In this document: positions 1 through 9,239 of the stretch, one piece after another
Layout of the letters: each line of letters begins with the position of its first letter
How positions within the stretch are numbered: position 1 is the first letter of the stretch
DNA from: Entrophospora sp. SA101
Lineage: Eukaryota; Glomeromycota; Glomeromycetes; Entrophosporales; Entrophosporaceae
Assembly: GCA_958430865.1 (NCBI GenBank)
Contig: CAUDNR010004535.1
Coordinates: 2,522 to 47,359 of the forward strand
Reading direction: 5' to 3'
Length of the DNA stretch: 44,838 nt
Translations under genes and position numbers: made by a program
The notes under the pieces: generated by a model
Database searches by the model: none
The model's input: only the letters and a program-made list of their open reading frames with translations
Told to the model about the DNA's origin: nothing

Positions 1-2
1 AT

Positions 3-34
3 AAATTAAGGCAATTATATACAACTTTAAACTA
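3..34 (+). repeat. Left terminal inverted repeat of the IS element
   Basis: These 32 bases match the reverse complement of 1996-2027 exactly. The core reads GGCAATTATATACAACTTTA. The TAG stop of the small minus-strand ORF (32-34) lies inside the repeat. Confidence 0.85.
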
Positions 35-166
35 CTTCTTTTCCCTCCTTTTTTTTCTAGGTGGAGAATTTAACAAGGCTTTTATTACTTTATCAAACTC
101 CTCTTGGCTTACTGGTCTAATGCCTTTTTCCTTTTCTGAATGGTGCTTACTTAACTTTTTAGGCAT
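32..166 (-). CDS. Small basic protein, 44 aa, IS cargo
   Basis: An uninterrupted ATG-to-TAG ORF lying against the left IS end. The product starts MPKKLSKHHSEK, has a central VSQEEFDKVIKALL stretch likely to be helical, and ends in a Lys/Arg-rich tail. The PVSxEEF pattern followed by a basic tail resembles small conserved hypothetical proteins often found near mobile DNA, but I cannot name a family. It diverges from the gene at 182 with only about 15 bases between starts. Confidence 0.5.
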   Translation of the reverse strand: MPKKLSKHHSEKEKGIRPVSQEEFDKVIKALLNSPPRKKRREKK

Positions 167-171
167 AATAT

Positions 172-177
172 TATAAT
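172..177 (+). promoter_or_regulatory. Possible -10 box for the gene starting near 182
   Basis: A TATAAT hexamer lies 5 bases before the GTG at 182. With no room for a ribosome binding site, the transcript would be leaderless or nearly so. No convincing -35 box was seen. Confidence 0.3.
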
Positions 178-181
178 TTTA

Positions 182-503
182 GTGAATTTGCTAAGCATTA
201 TTATTGCTCTATGATATAAATGCAGACATTGTAATAAAGAAATAGAATTAGAAAGGGCTGGCGATTGTTATTGACTTGATAATGACCGCGATGAAATATT
301 TCATGATGCCTGTTGATGAAAGGTAGAAAAAGACCATCGGGTGAAAAAGAATGGTAAAAGAAATACCCTTTATCACCGAACCCAAAAGAGTGATACTACT
401 GGAAATGAAGATTATTTATTGTATAACTGAAATACTAATCAATGAGTTTCAATGTGGTTTCCCTCCCAAAGTGATTTAGATAGTTTAGGCAATCCTCCTA
501 ATA

Positions 504-538
<35 letters not shown>

Positions 539-758
539 AAAATCAAGTCAACTCGGGTATATTATAGGAGCATGCATAGTTCTCGTTCCCCTCTTTATCT
601 TTCTCGGTTGATTTATTTGGCGAAAGATTAAGGTAGAAACTGGAACTAACTATGATTTTTTTAGGTGTAAAGTCTGCAAAAAGAAAATCCGCAAGGAATA
701 TGAGACTGAAAAAAACTTGTGTCCATGATGTAAAAATGATGGAGTAAGAAAAGTATAG
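182..758 (+). CDS. Zinc-finger membrane protein gene split across an (AG)16 tract
   Basis: Frame 182 encodes a Cys-Cys/His-Cys finger (CRHC near residue 14, HDAC near residue 43) and a polar region. It then enters an Arg-Glu repeat encoded by (AG)16 at 506-537 and ends at TAA 629-631. The next frame leaving the repeat encodes a hydrophobic span (IIGACIVLVPLFIF), a basic stretch and a CKVC...CPWC zinc ribbon ending at TAG 756-758. One extra AG unit, or two fewer, would join both halves into one protein: cytosolic finger, RE linker, membrane span, second ribbon. As sequenced it is OFF or truncated. The start is uncertain (GTG 182 or TTG 188). Function unknown. Confidence 0.55.
506..537 (+). repeat. 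(AG)16 dinucleotide tract inside a coding region
   Basis: Thirty-two bases of perfect AG lie within the zinc-finger membrane gene. Changes of one unit shift the reading frame downstream, the usual design of a phase-variation tract. Confidence 0.9.
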
Positions 759-829
759 GAGAAGTAATTATTTCATTCTTTTTTCTTGTTTGGGAGAGGA
801 TTTAGAACACTAAAATATATCATATATAT

Positions 830-1063
830 ATGGTAGAAATAGAATTAGAAGAATACAAAAAGTTAGAAAAGAAATTAGAAAAATTATCGGAAACTGCAAA
901 AAAAGCCGATGAAAAAATTAAACAACTTATGGAAAGTTTTGAAAGGTCAAATAATTGCATAATTGAACTTGTTGAAGAGCGTAAAATTAAAGATAAATAT
1001 ATAGGGCTTTTGGAGGAAGAAAACAAGAGACTAAATAAGAATGTAAAGAAAGCAGAATTATAG
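830..1063 (+). CDS. Short coiled-coil protein, 77 aa, IS cargo
   Basis: An uninterrupted ORF rich in Lys and Glu with heptad-like Leu/Ile spacing over nearly its whole length (EEYKKLEKKLEKL, then LLEEENKRLNKN). There are no TGA codons. It follows a TA-rich segment (ATATATCATATATATATGG) that supplies both promoter-like sequence and the start. It ends 6 bases inside the 3' end of the convergent transposase. Function unknown; it may be a partner of the adjacent membrane gene. Confidence 0.5.
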   Translation: MVEIELEEYKKLEKKLEKLSETAKKADEKIKQLMESFERSNNCIIELVEERKIKDKYIGLLEEENKRLNKNVKKAEL

Positions 1064-1981
1064 AGTAGAAATTAATTCTTGATAACTTAGACTTTTACCT
1101 ATACTCGATAAAAGAACTAAATTAAACCTCTCTTGTTCGCTATATTTCCGAGTATTAAACCTGAAAGCAAACTCGTCAACATATTTTGATAAGTGTTTTT
1201 TACTTACTCAATGATAAGTGTTAAGTCCTCTTTTTAAGTGGGAGTTAAAATTTTCAGCCGAGTTAACCGAAGCCTTGTCGTTAACATATTGCTTCTTTCT
1301 ATGATTAACTATCCCATGGTTATATCATTTGCTTAAATCCTTATAAGCCAATCATTCATCCGTATAAACATTACTTCTCTCTTTGACATTAGTCCTGATT
1401 ATTGGCTCCAAAGTTTCTTGTTTAACATTAGGAACCACCCGAGTAATCAAATTACCACCTTTTTCTATCATTACTAACACAGGGGTTTTATCTTTAAAAC
1501 TTCTACCTTGGGAGTTAGGGACTTTTTTATCTCAATGTCGATTAGGATTTGAACCTCCTACATAAGTTTCATCTATTTCAATAATGCCTTTCAACATTTC
1601 ATTAATAAAGTTAGATTGTTTAAGGTTGCTTCGTAAATCATCTAATAAATAGTAGGCTGATTTTTGTGTGATATTGAGGTCTTTTGCTAACTGACAAGAG
1701 GAGATACCTTTTTTATGAGAAGTAAAAAGATATGAGGCTATAAACCAATCCCTTAATTTCAGTTTAGTATTAGCAAAAGCAGTTCCAGTTTTCACACTAA
1801 AAAACTTGCCCGTGTTCTTACACTTATATTGGTTAATGCTAGGGCAAAAATAAACCTTTGAGGTTGGGTCATAAGGAGAAACTACCTTGTCATTTCACCT
1901 ATGCTTTTCTAAATACTTAATAATAGTCTGTTCTTTAGGAAAGACTGCTAATAATTCTGCTATACTTTTAAAACTAAACAT
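1058..1981 (-). CDS. IS1595-family (ISXO2-like) DDE transposase, 307 aa
   Basis: The whole ORF is open with TGA as Trp. The N-terminus (residues 1-65) matches the usual zinc-binding region ending FFSVKTGTAF, although the second Cys pair of the ribbon appears lost. A helix-turn-helix (SSCQLAKDLNITQKSAYYLL) follows. The catalytic domain shows IIEIDETYVGG (about residue 134), VYTDEWLAY (about 210) and NSAENFNSHLKRG (about 243), giving an intact DDE set. It should cut and join the 32-bp ends flanking the element. The length is normal for the family and it is probably functional. Confidence 0.9.
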
Positions 1982-1995
1982 ATATAACTGGATTT

Positions 1996-2027
1996 TAGTT
2001 TAAAGTTGTATATAATTGCCTTAATTT
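1996..2027 (-). repeat. Right terminal inverted repeat of the IS element
   Basis: Perfect inverted copy of 3-34, beginning 14 bases upstream of the transposase start. Confidence 0.85.
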
Positions 2028-2076
2028 TATCTAATTTCTAATTAGTATTTTCGCAATTTCCTTATCACTCACTTTC

Positions 2077-2094
2077 ATATATATATATATATAT
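2077..2094. repeat. (AT)9 tract
   Basis: Eighteen bases of alternating AT lie between the IS end and the stop codon of the topoisomerase fusion. No gene is disrupted. Confidence 0.8.
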
Positions 2095-2112
2095 TAGGTA
2101 ACCTTCAAGCAC

Positions 2113-5100
2113 TTAAAAAGAGTAAATTTTAATATCAGTAATTTCTCTTTTTCTATCTCGTAATAAACTTTTGGTTTTACTATCACTCTCCCAGAAAGAA
2201 ACTAAATCTTTTTTATTATATCAGCACACATTTGTTTGAGCTAATAAATATATCTCCGGATTCTTCTCTTTATTGACTAGACTTACATGCTGCAGAGGAT
2301 TTTCGAACAAGGCTTTATGTTTCTTTTTGTCTTGGTCTTGACACTTTTTACAGTCTTTTCTTTCCAGTTTCAATTTATTCAAAGTCGGACATTTGGTTCG
2401 ATTGCCAAGCACTTCGTGACGTAATTTAGTACTTTGTTCTTTTTTCTTTTCCAAATCATTAGTTAACTTTTGGATTTCTTTGACCGCCCCAGGCTTAGTT
2501 TTCTTTAATTCTTCTAATTTTTCTTTTATTTCTTCGACCTTCTCTTTGGCTGACTGAATTTGTTTATCGTACTTGTGGCAATGATGACAAGTTTCGTGCT
2601 TAATCATTTCCTCCTGAGTTTTTTTCTCATGGTTACCACAATATTTTTGACAATCAGAACATTTTTTATTTTTTTCTTTGAAATCACTTATTTTCTCGTG
2701 CTGATTTTTATATTCATTAAGTTTTTTTTGGTAAATGGCTCCTTTTTGTTTTAAATCTTGGGTTTGCGTGGCAATAGCTACTTCACCAATGGTTAGGTCA
2801 ACTGGAGAATTAGCAATTTTTTTCTCCATTTCTTTAGTATTTACTCCGGTGATTATTTTGCTATCTTTCAATATTTTTTCTTTAATTTCCAGGGGCAGAG
2901 TAGATTTTAGCACTCGTTCTTCGGCGATTTCTTTTTCCTTCCGCAATTCGGTTTCGATTTTCTCTTGGACTTTTTCCAGTTTTTCTAAATCAAACCAATG
3001 TTTTTTACAATGAGCCGTTTTTTTTAGTTTACTATCGGAACTGATTCAAGTTTTAGCCGTGGATAATGGTTTTTTTTCACCCACATTATCTTTTTTAATT
3101 AAAAATAGGAGCAGATTTTCCTTATTTTCTCCGGCTTTAATAATTAATAGGTCTACTACTTGTTCGCATTTTACTTGCTTACGGGTTTGCTTAGCAAATA
3201 ATTGAGGGTTTTGGCAGTCTTGGCAATCTTTAATTTCAGTAGTTAATTTTCTAAATTTCAAGCAACGAGAATAAGCTTTAACTCCTTGGCTTTTATCACA
3301 ACAATTAGCAGTTTTGTGTTTCTTTAACTGGTTCTGATGAACCGGACAATAAAGGGAGTTTCCTTCTTTGTCCTTTCTTCTCATTTGGCGATAAAGTGGG
3401 ACTTTTAAATTTTTTACTTGACCACCCTTGGCTTTTCGTTTCAGAATAATTTCTACTTCCTCATTGCCGTGAATTAAGGTACTTTTAACGATTTCATCAC
3501 CACTGCCAGTTCATTTTTCTTGACAATTACCACAGTCTTTAATTTGTTTTTGAATTTCTCTTAATTGTTGGCAACCAATACCGCAAACATGAGTAATAGA
3601 TTTATGTTCCGTCAATTGACTCTGATGAAGCGAACATTTTTCAATAGTTTTTTGGTAAAGATTGATTAATTTCTTGCCTGATTTGCTGATATTTTGTAGT
3701 TTTTCGGTTGGAATGAGTTTAATTTTTCCTTTTTGGGTAATGATTAAGAGAGATTTCTCGGTAAATTCCTCCTTGACTGGTAAAGCCGCGGTGAAGAATT
3801 CTGAGGATTTTAGAGTGGGTTTTAATTCTCCTTTTCTGATTTTCGTGAAATACTCCTCATCTAAGTTAGTAGTTTTATTGAAAGCAACAAATTTATAGAA
3901 AGTAAGGCTATATAATCTACCATAATTCGAAAAGCACCATAAATCATCACGCCGGTCCAGTTTAATTAACGCTCAATTATCGCCCCGAGTTTTTAACTCT
4001 TTACCTTGACTAGGAATATTAGTTGGTTCCACTGCCGAAAGACTATGAACTGTTAAATAATTATTAATTTTGTTTTCTTTTTTGTTTTCCGAACGACTCA
4101 GTAAAACGATTCTTTCTTCGTGGGGAATTAACTGTCTTTCAGCAATAGAATGGGGTTGAGAAGTAATGATAGTTCTCCTTTGGTCATGGGAATACTCTTT
4201 TTTCAATTCAACCAATTCACTAATTAGTTGTTGTTTTCTTTGTTCTTGTTGAACAATTAATAACTGTTGTTGAATAATATTGGCTTTTAAGACCTCAATC
4301 TCGCTTTGTAATTCTTTTTGCTTCTCCGGAGTAAATTGACGAAAACTAGCGGGCGTATCTAAAATGCGATTAATAACTTTTTGTTCCGGGTTAAGGTAAT
4401 CATCTTCCAGCAAGTTAGGTATATCATCACTTTTTTCAATTTCTAGACTAATTATTATTTCTTTTATTTTATTTATTTCACTCTCTTTATTTTGGTAATT
4501 TTTCTCATTTTTGTAGACATCAATCTGTCTTATCAAACCAACTAATTCCCGGCATTTTTCTTTTTTTGTTACTTCATTCTTTTGCTGGCTTTGAACTTTA
4601 ATTTCACCAATTGTCTTTTCGGATTTGATAATAAGATCCATTAAAAATAAATCTACTGTTGTATCTTTTAATTCTGTTATTTCTTCTCGGAATTTATTTA
4701 TCAATTGTTTTTTGCTTTCTTCTTCGGAAGCATTGCTATGAATTATTTGGGCAATTCCTTGATAATTTTTAATAATAAAATGGCGGGTTTTTTTATTAAT
4801 CAATTCTTTTTGGGCTTTGTAATAAATAAATTGGGCTTTTTTTTGAATATTTTCCAACTTTCTATCAATAAACCCTTGGATAATTTCTTTTAAAGAAAAT
4901 ACCTTGGGTTGGTAGCCAATCAAAGACCGCATTTTAAAAGAGAAGGTGCTTTGCAGTCTGGTTTTTTTATATAATTGATTAAGAATAACTTCTCCATCAT
5001 AATTAGGGTCAAAATAGCAATGAATATTTACTGGTTCTTCATAATTAGAATAGTCGGCAACACTCTTCAAGCCCAGAATCTTTTTATCTTTAATTATTTG

Positions 5101-8100
5101 ACTAATATTAACTACTAGTTTCGATTTATTAATTTTGAAAGGTAATTCGGTAATCCTAATTAAATCTTTTTTTTCTTTCTCTTGTTTACTAGAAATTATC
5201 TCGGCTTTGGCCCGAATGTAAATAGTTCCTTTGCCTTTAGAAACTTCGCCTTTCTCGTAAATTTCCAGTAATTTTTCCTGCTCTAATACTTGTCCGCCCG
5301 TCGGAAAATCTGGGCCAAAATAACTTAACTTGATTTGAGTGCTTTGACAAGTGGAACACTGAATAACTTTTCCTCTTCCTTGACTTTGACAGTCGGAACA
5401 TTTTCAAGTAACGACTAATTTTTCGGTATCAAGTTGAGGATTATTAACCAGGGCAATGGTTAGGTCTACTACTTCTCCTAAATTATGAGGAGGAATATCG
5501 GCACTCATTCCAACGGCAATACCACTGGAACCATTGAGCAATAAATTAAGGTGCGGGGGTAAAACCTCTGGTTCTTTTTCGCTGTTGTCATGATTGTCTT
5601 TTCAGTTTACTACCGTTTCAAAGACTAAATCTTTCAAGAGATATAAACCAAAATGAGACAAACGGGCTTCAGTATAACGATAAGCGGCTGCGGAGTCGCC
5701 GTCAATCGAACCTCAATTACCTTGTCCGTCAATTAGCGGATAGCGATAATTGAAATCTTGAGCCATTTTTACCATCGCTTGGTAAGCACTCTGGTCACCA
5801 TGCGGGTGATATTTACCGATTACATCCCCGACCACTCTCGCTGACTTTCGATGAGGTTTATTGGGTAAAAATCCTAATTCATAAAGAGTGTAGAGGATAT
5901 AACGCTGAACTGGCTTTAAACCATCTTGTAATTGAGTTAAGGCACGGTTTCTTACTACTTCATAAGCATAAGAAGAAAACTTTACTCGTAAGGCCTGTTC
6001 TATATCTACTTTGCCATCAATTACTTCTAGTTGCACGTCCTCATATTCACCACTATCTAAAAGTTTTTTGCGGGGTTCACTTTTTGGACCCATTAAATCT
6101 TGAACTGTATTAAGCAGTGAGGAAAAATTAGAGTAATTTAATTTATGGGGCAGAAGGCGCGTTTCCGCTCCCATAGTAACTTCCCGTAATTGTTTCGGAT
6201 TCATTTCTCCTAATCCTTTAAACCGTTGCAAGTTACCACCAGCAACTTTTTTATTTTCTTGCTTATAAATTTCTCATTCGTAATCACTGAAATACCTAAC
6301 TTCTTCTCGGCTTTTTCAACGATAGAGTGGAGTAACTGCTAAGAATAAGCGACCTTCTTCCACCAAATAAAAAAAATAACGAATAAAAAAAACAAATGCT
6401 AAACAATCAATATGGTTACCATCCTCATCGGCATCGGTCATAATTAATACTTTACCATAGCGAAGTTTTTTTAATAATTTTTCCTTGGATTTTTCAACTA
6501 TGATTTTTACTTGCTCCAAAGTGAGAGAAGTATGAGCCGGAATTATTTGTTCTTGACCAGTGTCATCTTGATAAATAAATTCTTCCGGTATCTCTAACTC
6601 CTCTTGACTAATGTCAGTAGTTTTTAATTTAGTTTGAAAACGATTATAATAATTTTGAGCAGTTTCGGCAGAACCCAGTCCTAAGGCGTTCATTAAGTTA
6701 ATAATTTCTTTATTTTTCGCGATTTGACTTCATTTAGCTCTTATCACATTAAGAATTTTTCCTTGCACTGGTAAAACTGCTTGATTATAAGGATTACGGG
6801 CCGACTTGGCACTACCTCCCGCTGATTCTCCTTCGACAATAAATAATTCGTTGTTAGCAACATCTTTGGAAATACACGGGGCTAATTTACCTGATAAAGC
6901 GACACCTTGTCCGCCTTCACGTAAGGATTTTTGATATTCTTCAGTTTTAGCTCGGTTTTCGGCAGTTTCAATGATTTTCTTGCTAATGGCTTCGGCACTA
7001 TTGGCATGGTCTTGGAGAAATTTTTTAACCAAGTCATAAGTGATATTTTTAACTACCTCTCGCACTGGACTCATGGCTAAACGATATTTAGTTTGGCCAG
7101 AAAATTGGGGATCTTTCACCCGGATAGACAAAATGGCAGTTAATCCTTCTAAAATGTCATCGGCCTTTATGCTTAATTTCAAGTCAGTATGTTTTTCTTT
7201 AATTCAATCCCTACAAGCACTAATTAGACCATTTTCAAAGCCATCTAAGTGGCTTCCTCCACCACCAGTGATAATATTGTTACAAAAAGATTTAATTTGG
7301 CTCTTTTTTTGTGCTTGGTTATACTGAAAAGCAAAGTTCAAGTAAAAATATTCTTTTTGGTAATTTCCTCCCTCATCTTTTCTTAGCGAGACTGAATCGG
7401 TCAATTCTTCCATACAGACTTCAGTATTTTCTAAATAATCATCTTGGTTTATTTCTTTTACTCAACCAGCTAAACCGCTACTAAAATGATAAGTAATCGG
7501 AGTAGCCTCAGGAGAGGGATAAAAAATTAAAGTTAAATTAGGATTAAGGTAGGCCAAGTCTTTTAGGCGGTTTTGAATAGTTTCAATTTTGAAATAAGTA
7601 AACTCTGGAAAAATTTTTGGATCCGGAGTGAAAGTAACCACTGTCCCGCTTGGTTTTTTGGGAGTATCAATAATTTGTGAGTTTATTAAATTTCCTTCCC
7701 GGAATTCGACTATTCCGGTTTTGTCTTTCTCTTGACAGTCATTACACGCTTTGATTTGTTTTCTTAATTCTTCTAATTGCTGACGACAATCTAAAGTGCC
7801 GCAAGGATGATTGTCATCTTCATGCTTCGCTCATTGGGCACCATGCAACAAACATTTTTCAATTACTTTTCGGCTACTTTCAGCCCGCAAGTAGGCTGAT
7901 AAGGCGTTAACGGCAGTTACGCCAATTCCGTGTAGCCCTCCAGAAGTCTTGTAAACTTTACTCTTTAATTTGCCACCCGCGTGAAGGATAGTAAAAATGG
8001 TTTCCAAAGAATTTTTTTTGATGACAAGATGTTTCTCAATTGGAGCACCCCGACCATTATCTTCGACAGTGAGAGTTTTTTGGTCGGCCGAGAGAGTTAT

Positions 8101-8322
8101 TTTAATTTGATTACAATAACCCGCTACTGCTTCGTCAATGGAGTTATCAATCACTTCTTGAAAAAGATGATGTCAACCTTGTTCGTCGGTTGAGCCAATA
8201 TACATTGCTGGATAATTTCTGACTGAATCAATGTCTCCTTTCGGAACCTGAATACTTTCAACCTCATAATCAATTTCGGGCTCTTCTACACCTTTTTTTT
8301 TTTTTTTTTCTTTTTCTGACAT
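2113..8322 (-). CDS. gyrB-gyrA: Fused GyrB-GyrA type IIA topoisomerase, 2069 aa
   Basis: One continuous frame. The GyrB half carries the ATPase region ([10 protein letters not shown] near residue 58, VEDNGRGAP near 88, [13 protein letters not shown]) and the Toprim region ([14 protein letters not shown] near 498, [10 protein letters not shown] near 628, [12 protein letters not shown] near 698). After about residue 760 it runs straight into Gyr[26 protein letters not shown], catalytic Tyr at about 883 in [16 protein letters not shown]. From about residue 1440 comes a beta-propeller-like domain ([15 protein letters not shown]). It is several hundred residues longer than GyrB plus GyrA combined because of Cys-rich insertions: CGTLDC..CNDC in the ATPase part, CSDC..CSTC in the breakage domain and several C..H/CxxC blocks in the C-terminal domain. 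It should introduce or relax supercoils and separate daughter DNAs; gyrase versus topoisomerase IV cannot be settled by eye. An A17 run follows the start codon. Confidence 0.93.
8293..8309 (-). repeat. A17 homopolymer just after the topoisomerase start codon
   Basis: On the coding strand codons 5-11 contain 17 consecutive A. The tract is in frame as sequenced, giving a Lys run. Slippage by one base would abolish the whole 2,069-residue product. Confidence 0.85.
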
Positions 8323-8375
8323 TCGATAAAACTAATTACTAATTTAAGTTATAAACCTAAAAAGAAATTTTCTTT

Positions 8376-8416
8376 TTTTACAAAAGGGAATTCAGAAAAA
8401 AAACCTTTTTGTAAAA
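8376..8416. repeat. Inverted repeat upstream of the topoisomerase gene
   Basis: TTTTACAAAAGG (8376-8387) pairs with CCTTTTTGTAAAA (8404-8416), with one bulged base. It lies between tRNA-Trp and the topoisomerase start and could be a processing hairpin, an operator or an attenuator. No clear U tract follows on either strand. Confidence 0.5.
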
Positions 8417-8509
8417 GAATCATAATTATTTCTCATTCAATTTCTCCTCTAATTTCTACCATGGTTAGTTAAATTTTATTAAAATATTTTTTTACGCTCC
8501 ATATAATTT

Positions 8510-8583
8510 TGGCAGAGGCAATAGGAATCGAACCCATACTCTCGGATCTGGAGGCCGATGTTCTACCATTAAACTACACCTCC
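8510..8583 (-). tRNA. trnW: tRNA-Trp (anticodon CCA)
   Basis: It folds as a full cloverleaf: acceptor GGAGGTG/TGCCTCT with G-T pairs, D arm, anticodon arm with loop CTCCAGA (anticodon CCA), five-base variable loop, T arm with loop TTCGATT, discriminator G and an encoded CCA end. One C-T mismatch closes the anticodon stem. It reads UGG. Because UGA is also Trp here, a second tRNA-Trp with anticodon UCA is expected elsewhere in the genome. Confidence 0.93.
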
Positions 8584-8656
8584 AATTCTCTACTGAGAGT
8601 TAGTATTTTATTCTTATTGCTACTTCTGCCGAACTATATAAATATAAAATTAAAAT

Positions 8657-9026
8657 CATGAAGAATAAGCCGTATTCTGTTTTTAACTGATGATTTATCT
8701 TAATTCCTTGTGAGAATTACCAACTAGGATTATTATTCTCCGTCTTTGGTGCTCCTACCAACATAAAGAATTTGGATTGCTCGCTAGTGGGGTTTACGTC
8801 GTCTCACTTCCTAGGTTTCCCTAGTAATCGTCACTATAGCACTTTTATAGGCTAATACCTTATACTCGAGAGAGAAAAAAGTACTTAGGTATTTGTACCC
8901 GCCGTCAGGAGGAGAACAGAGAAGACCTGCCTAGGTTTATTGGACCTAGCACTAAAACTACTTACATTCCAGTAAGTGCGAGTACGGACTTTCCTCAGTT
9001 TATTCAACTGCCACCAGGACTTCATG
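8657..9026 (-). ncRNA. rnpB: RNase P RNA
   Basis: On the minus strand the RNA has the conserved GAGGAAAGTCCGTACTCGCAC block near the 5' end and ACAGAATACGGCTTATTC near the 3' end, which form the P4 core. The outer P1 stem is CATGAAG at 9026-9020 pairing with CTTCATG at 8663-8657. The length of about 370 nt fits bacterial RNase P RNA. It matures tRNA 5' ends, including that of the adjacent tRNA-Trp. The mature ends are set by P1 pairing and may be a few bases longer. Confidence 0.93.
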
Positions 9027-9082
9027 TTTTTTTTCTTGTAAAAGAAAACTAATTTAATTATTAACTAACTCCCGAGAAATAT

Positions 9083-9088
9083 ATTATA
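9083..9088 (-). promoter_or_regulatory. Possible -10 box upstream of rnpB
   Basis: TATAAT on the minus strand, about 57 bases before the modelled rnpB 5' end. The primary transcript may carry a short leader that is trimmed. No clear -35 box was seen. Confidence 0.3.
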
Positions 9089-9180
9089 TAGTAATTTTTT
9101 GCTTTTTACCAAGGAGAGAAAAGGAAATATTAACTAAAGAACTCCTTATTATAATTTTAGTTTATTTCTTTATCAAGCAA

Positions 9181-9205
9181 GGGAGCCGCTCGGACTCCCT
9201 TTTTT
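9181..9205. terminator. Hairpin terminator at the 3' side of the 1081-aa gene
   Basis: GGGAG and CTCCC (9181-9199) form a GC-rich stem, followed by T6 on the plus strand. On the minus strand the stem lies just past the stop at 9240 but is followed only by a weak T-rich stretch. It is best seen as an end signal for the minus-strand gene or a bidirectional barrier. Confidence 0.5.
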
Positions 9206-9239
9206 ATTGTTAATGGTTATTTACTTAATTAAAGAGGAT

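Larger units (their letters stand above)
3..2027. mobile_element. IS1595-family-like insertion element with cargo genes
   Basis: The element is bounded by perfect 32-bp inverted ends at 3-34 and 1996-2027. It holds a complete transposase at the right, plus a 44-codon ORF, an (AG)n-interrupted zinc-finger membrane gene and a coiled-coil ORF. IS1595-family elements with passenger genes are known; this cargo I do not recognise. The left flank is cut by the window edge, so the target-site duplication cannot be judged. Confidence 0.75.

Noticed and set aside
506..537. AG and AT tracts as CRISPR or minisatellite arrays
   Set aside because: Simple dinucleotide runs without spacers; no direct-repeat arrays were seen anywhere in the window.
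820..1026. Minus-strand ORF opposite the 77-aa coiled-coil gene
   Set aside because: A Ser/Phe/Leu-rich shadow typical of the antisense of Lys/Glu codons.
1..2035. Target-site duplication around the IS element
   Set aside because: The bases next to the two ends (TAAATTAA-like and TTAATTTT-like) do not match clearly and the left flank is cut by the window.
2113..8322. Separate gyrB and gyrA genes or inteins in the fused ORF
   Set aside because: No stop, frameshift or start site lies at the junction, and the Cys-rich insertions lack intein splice-junction motifs.
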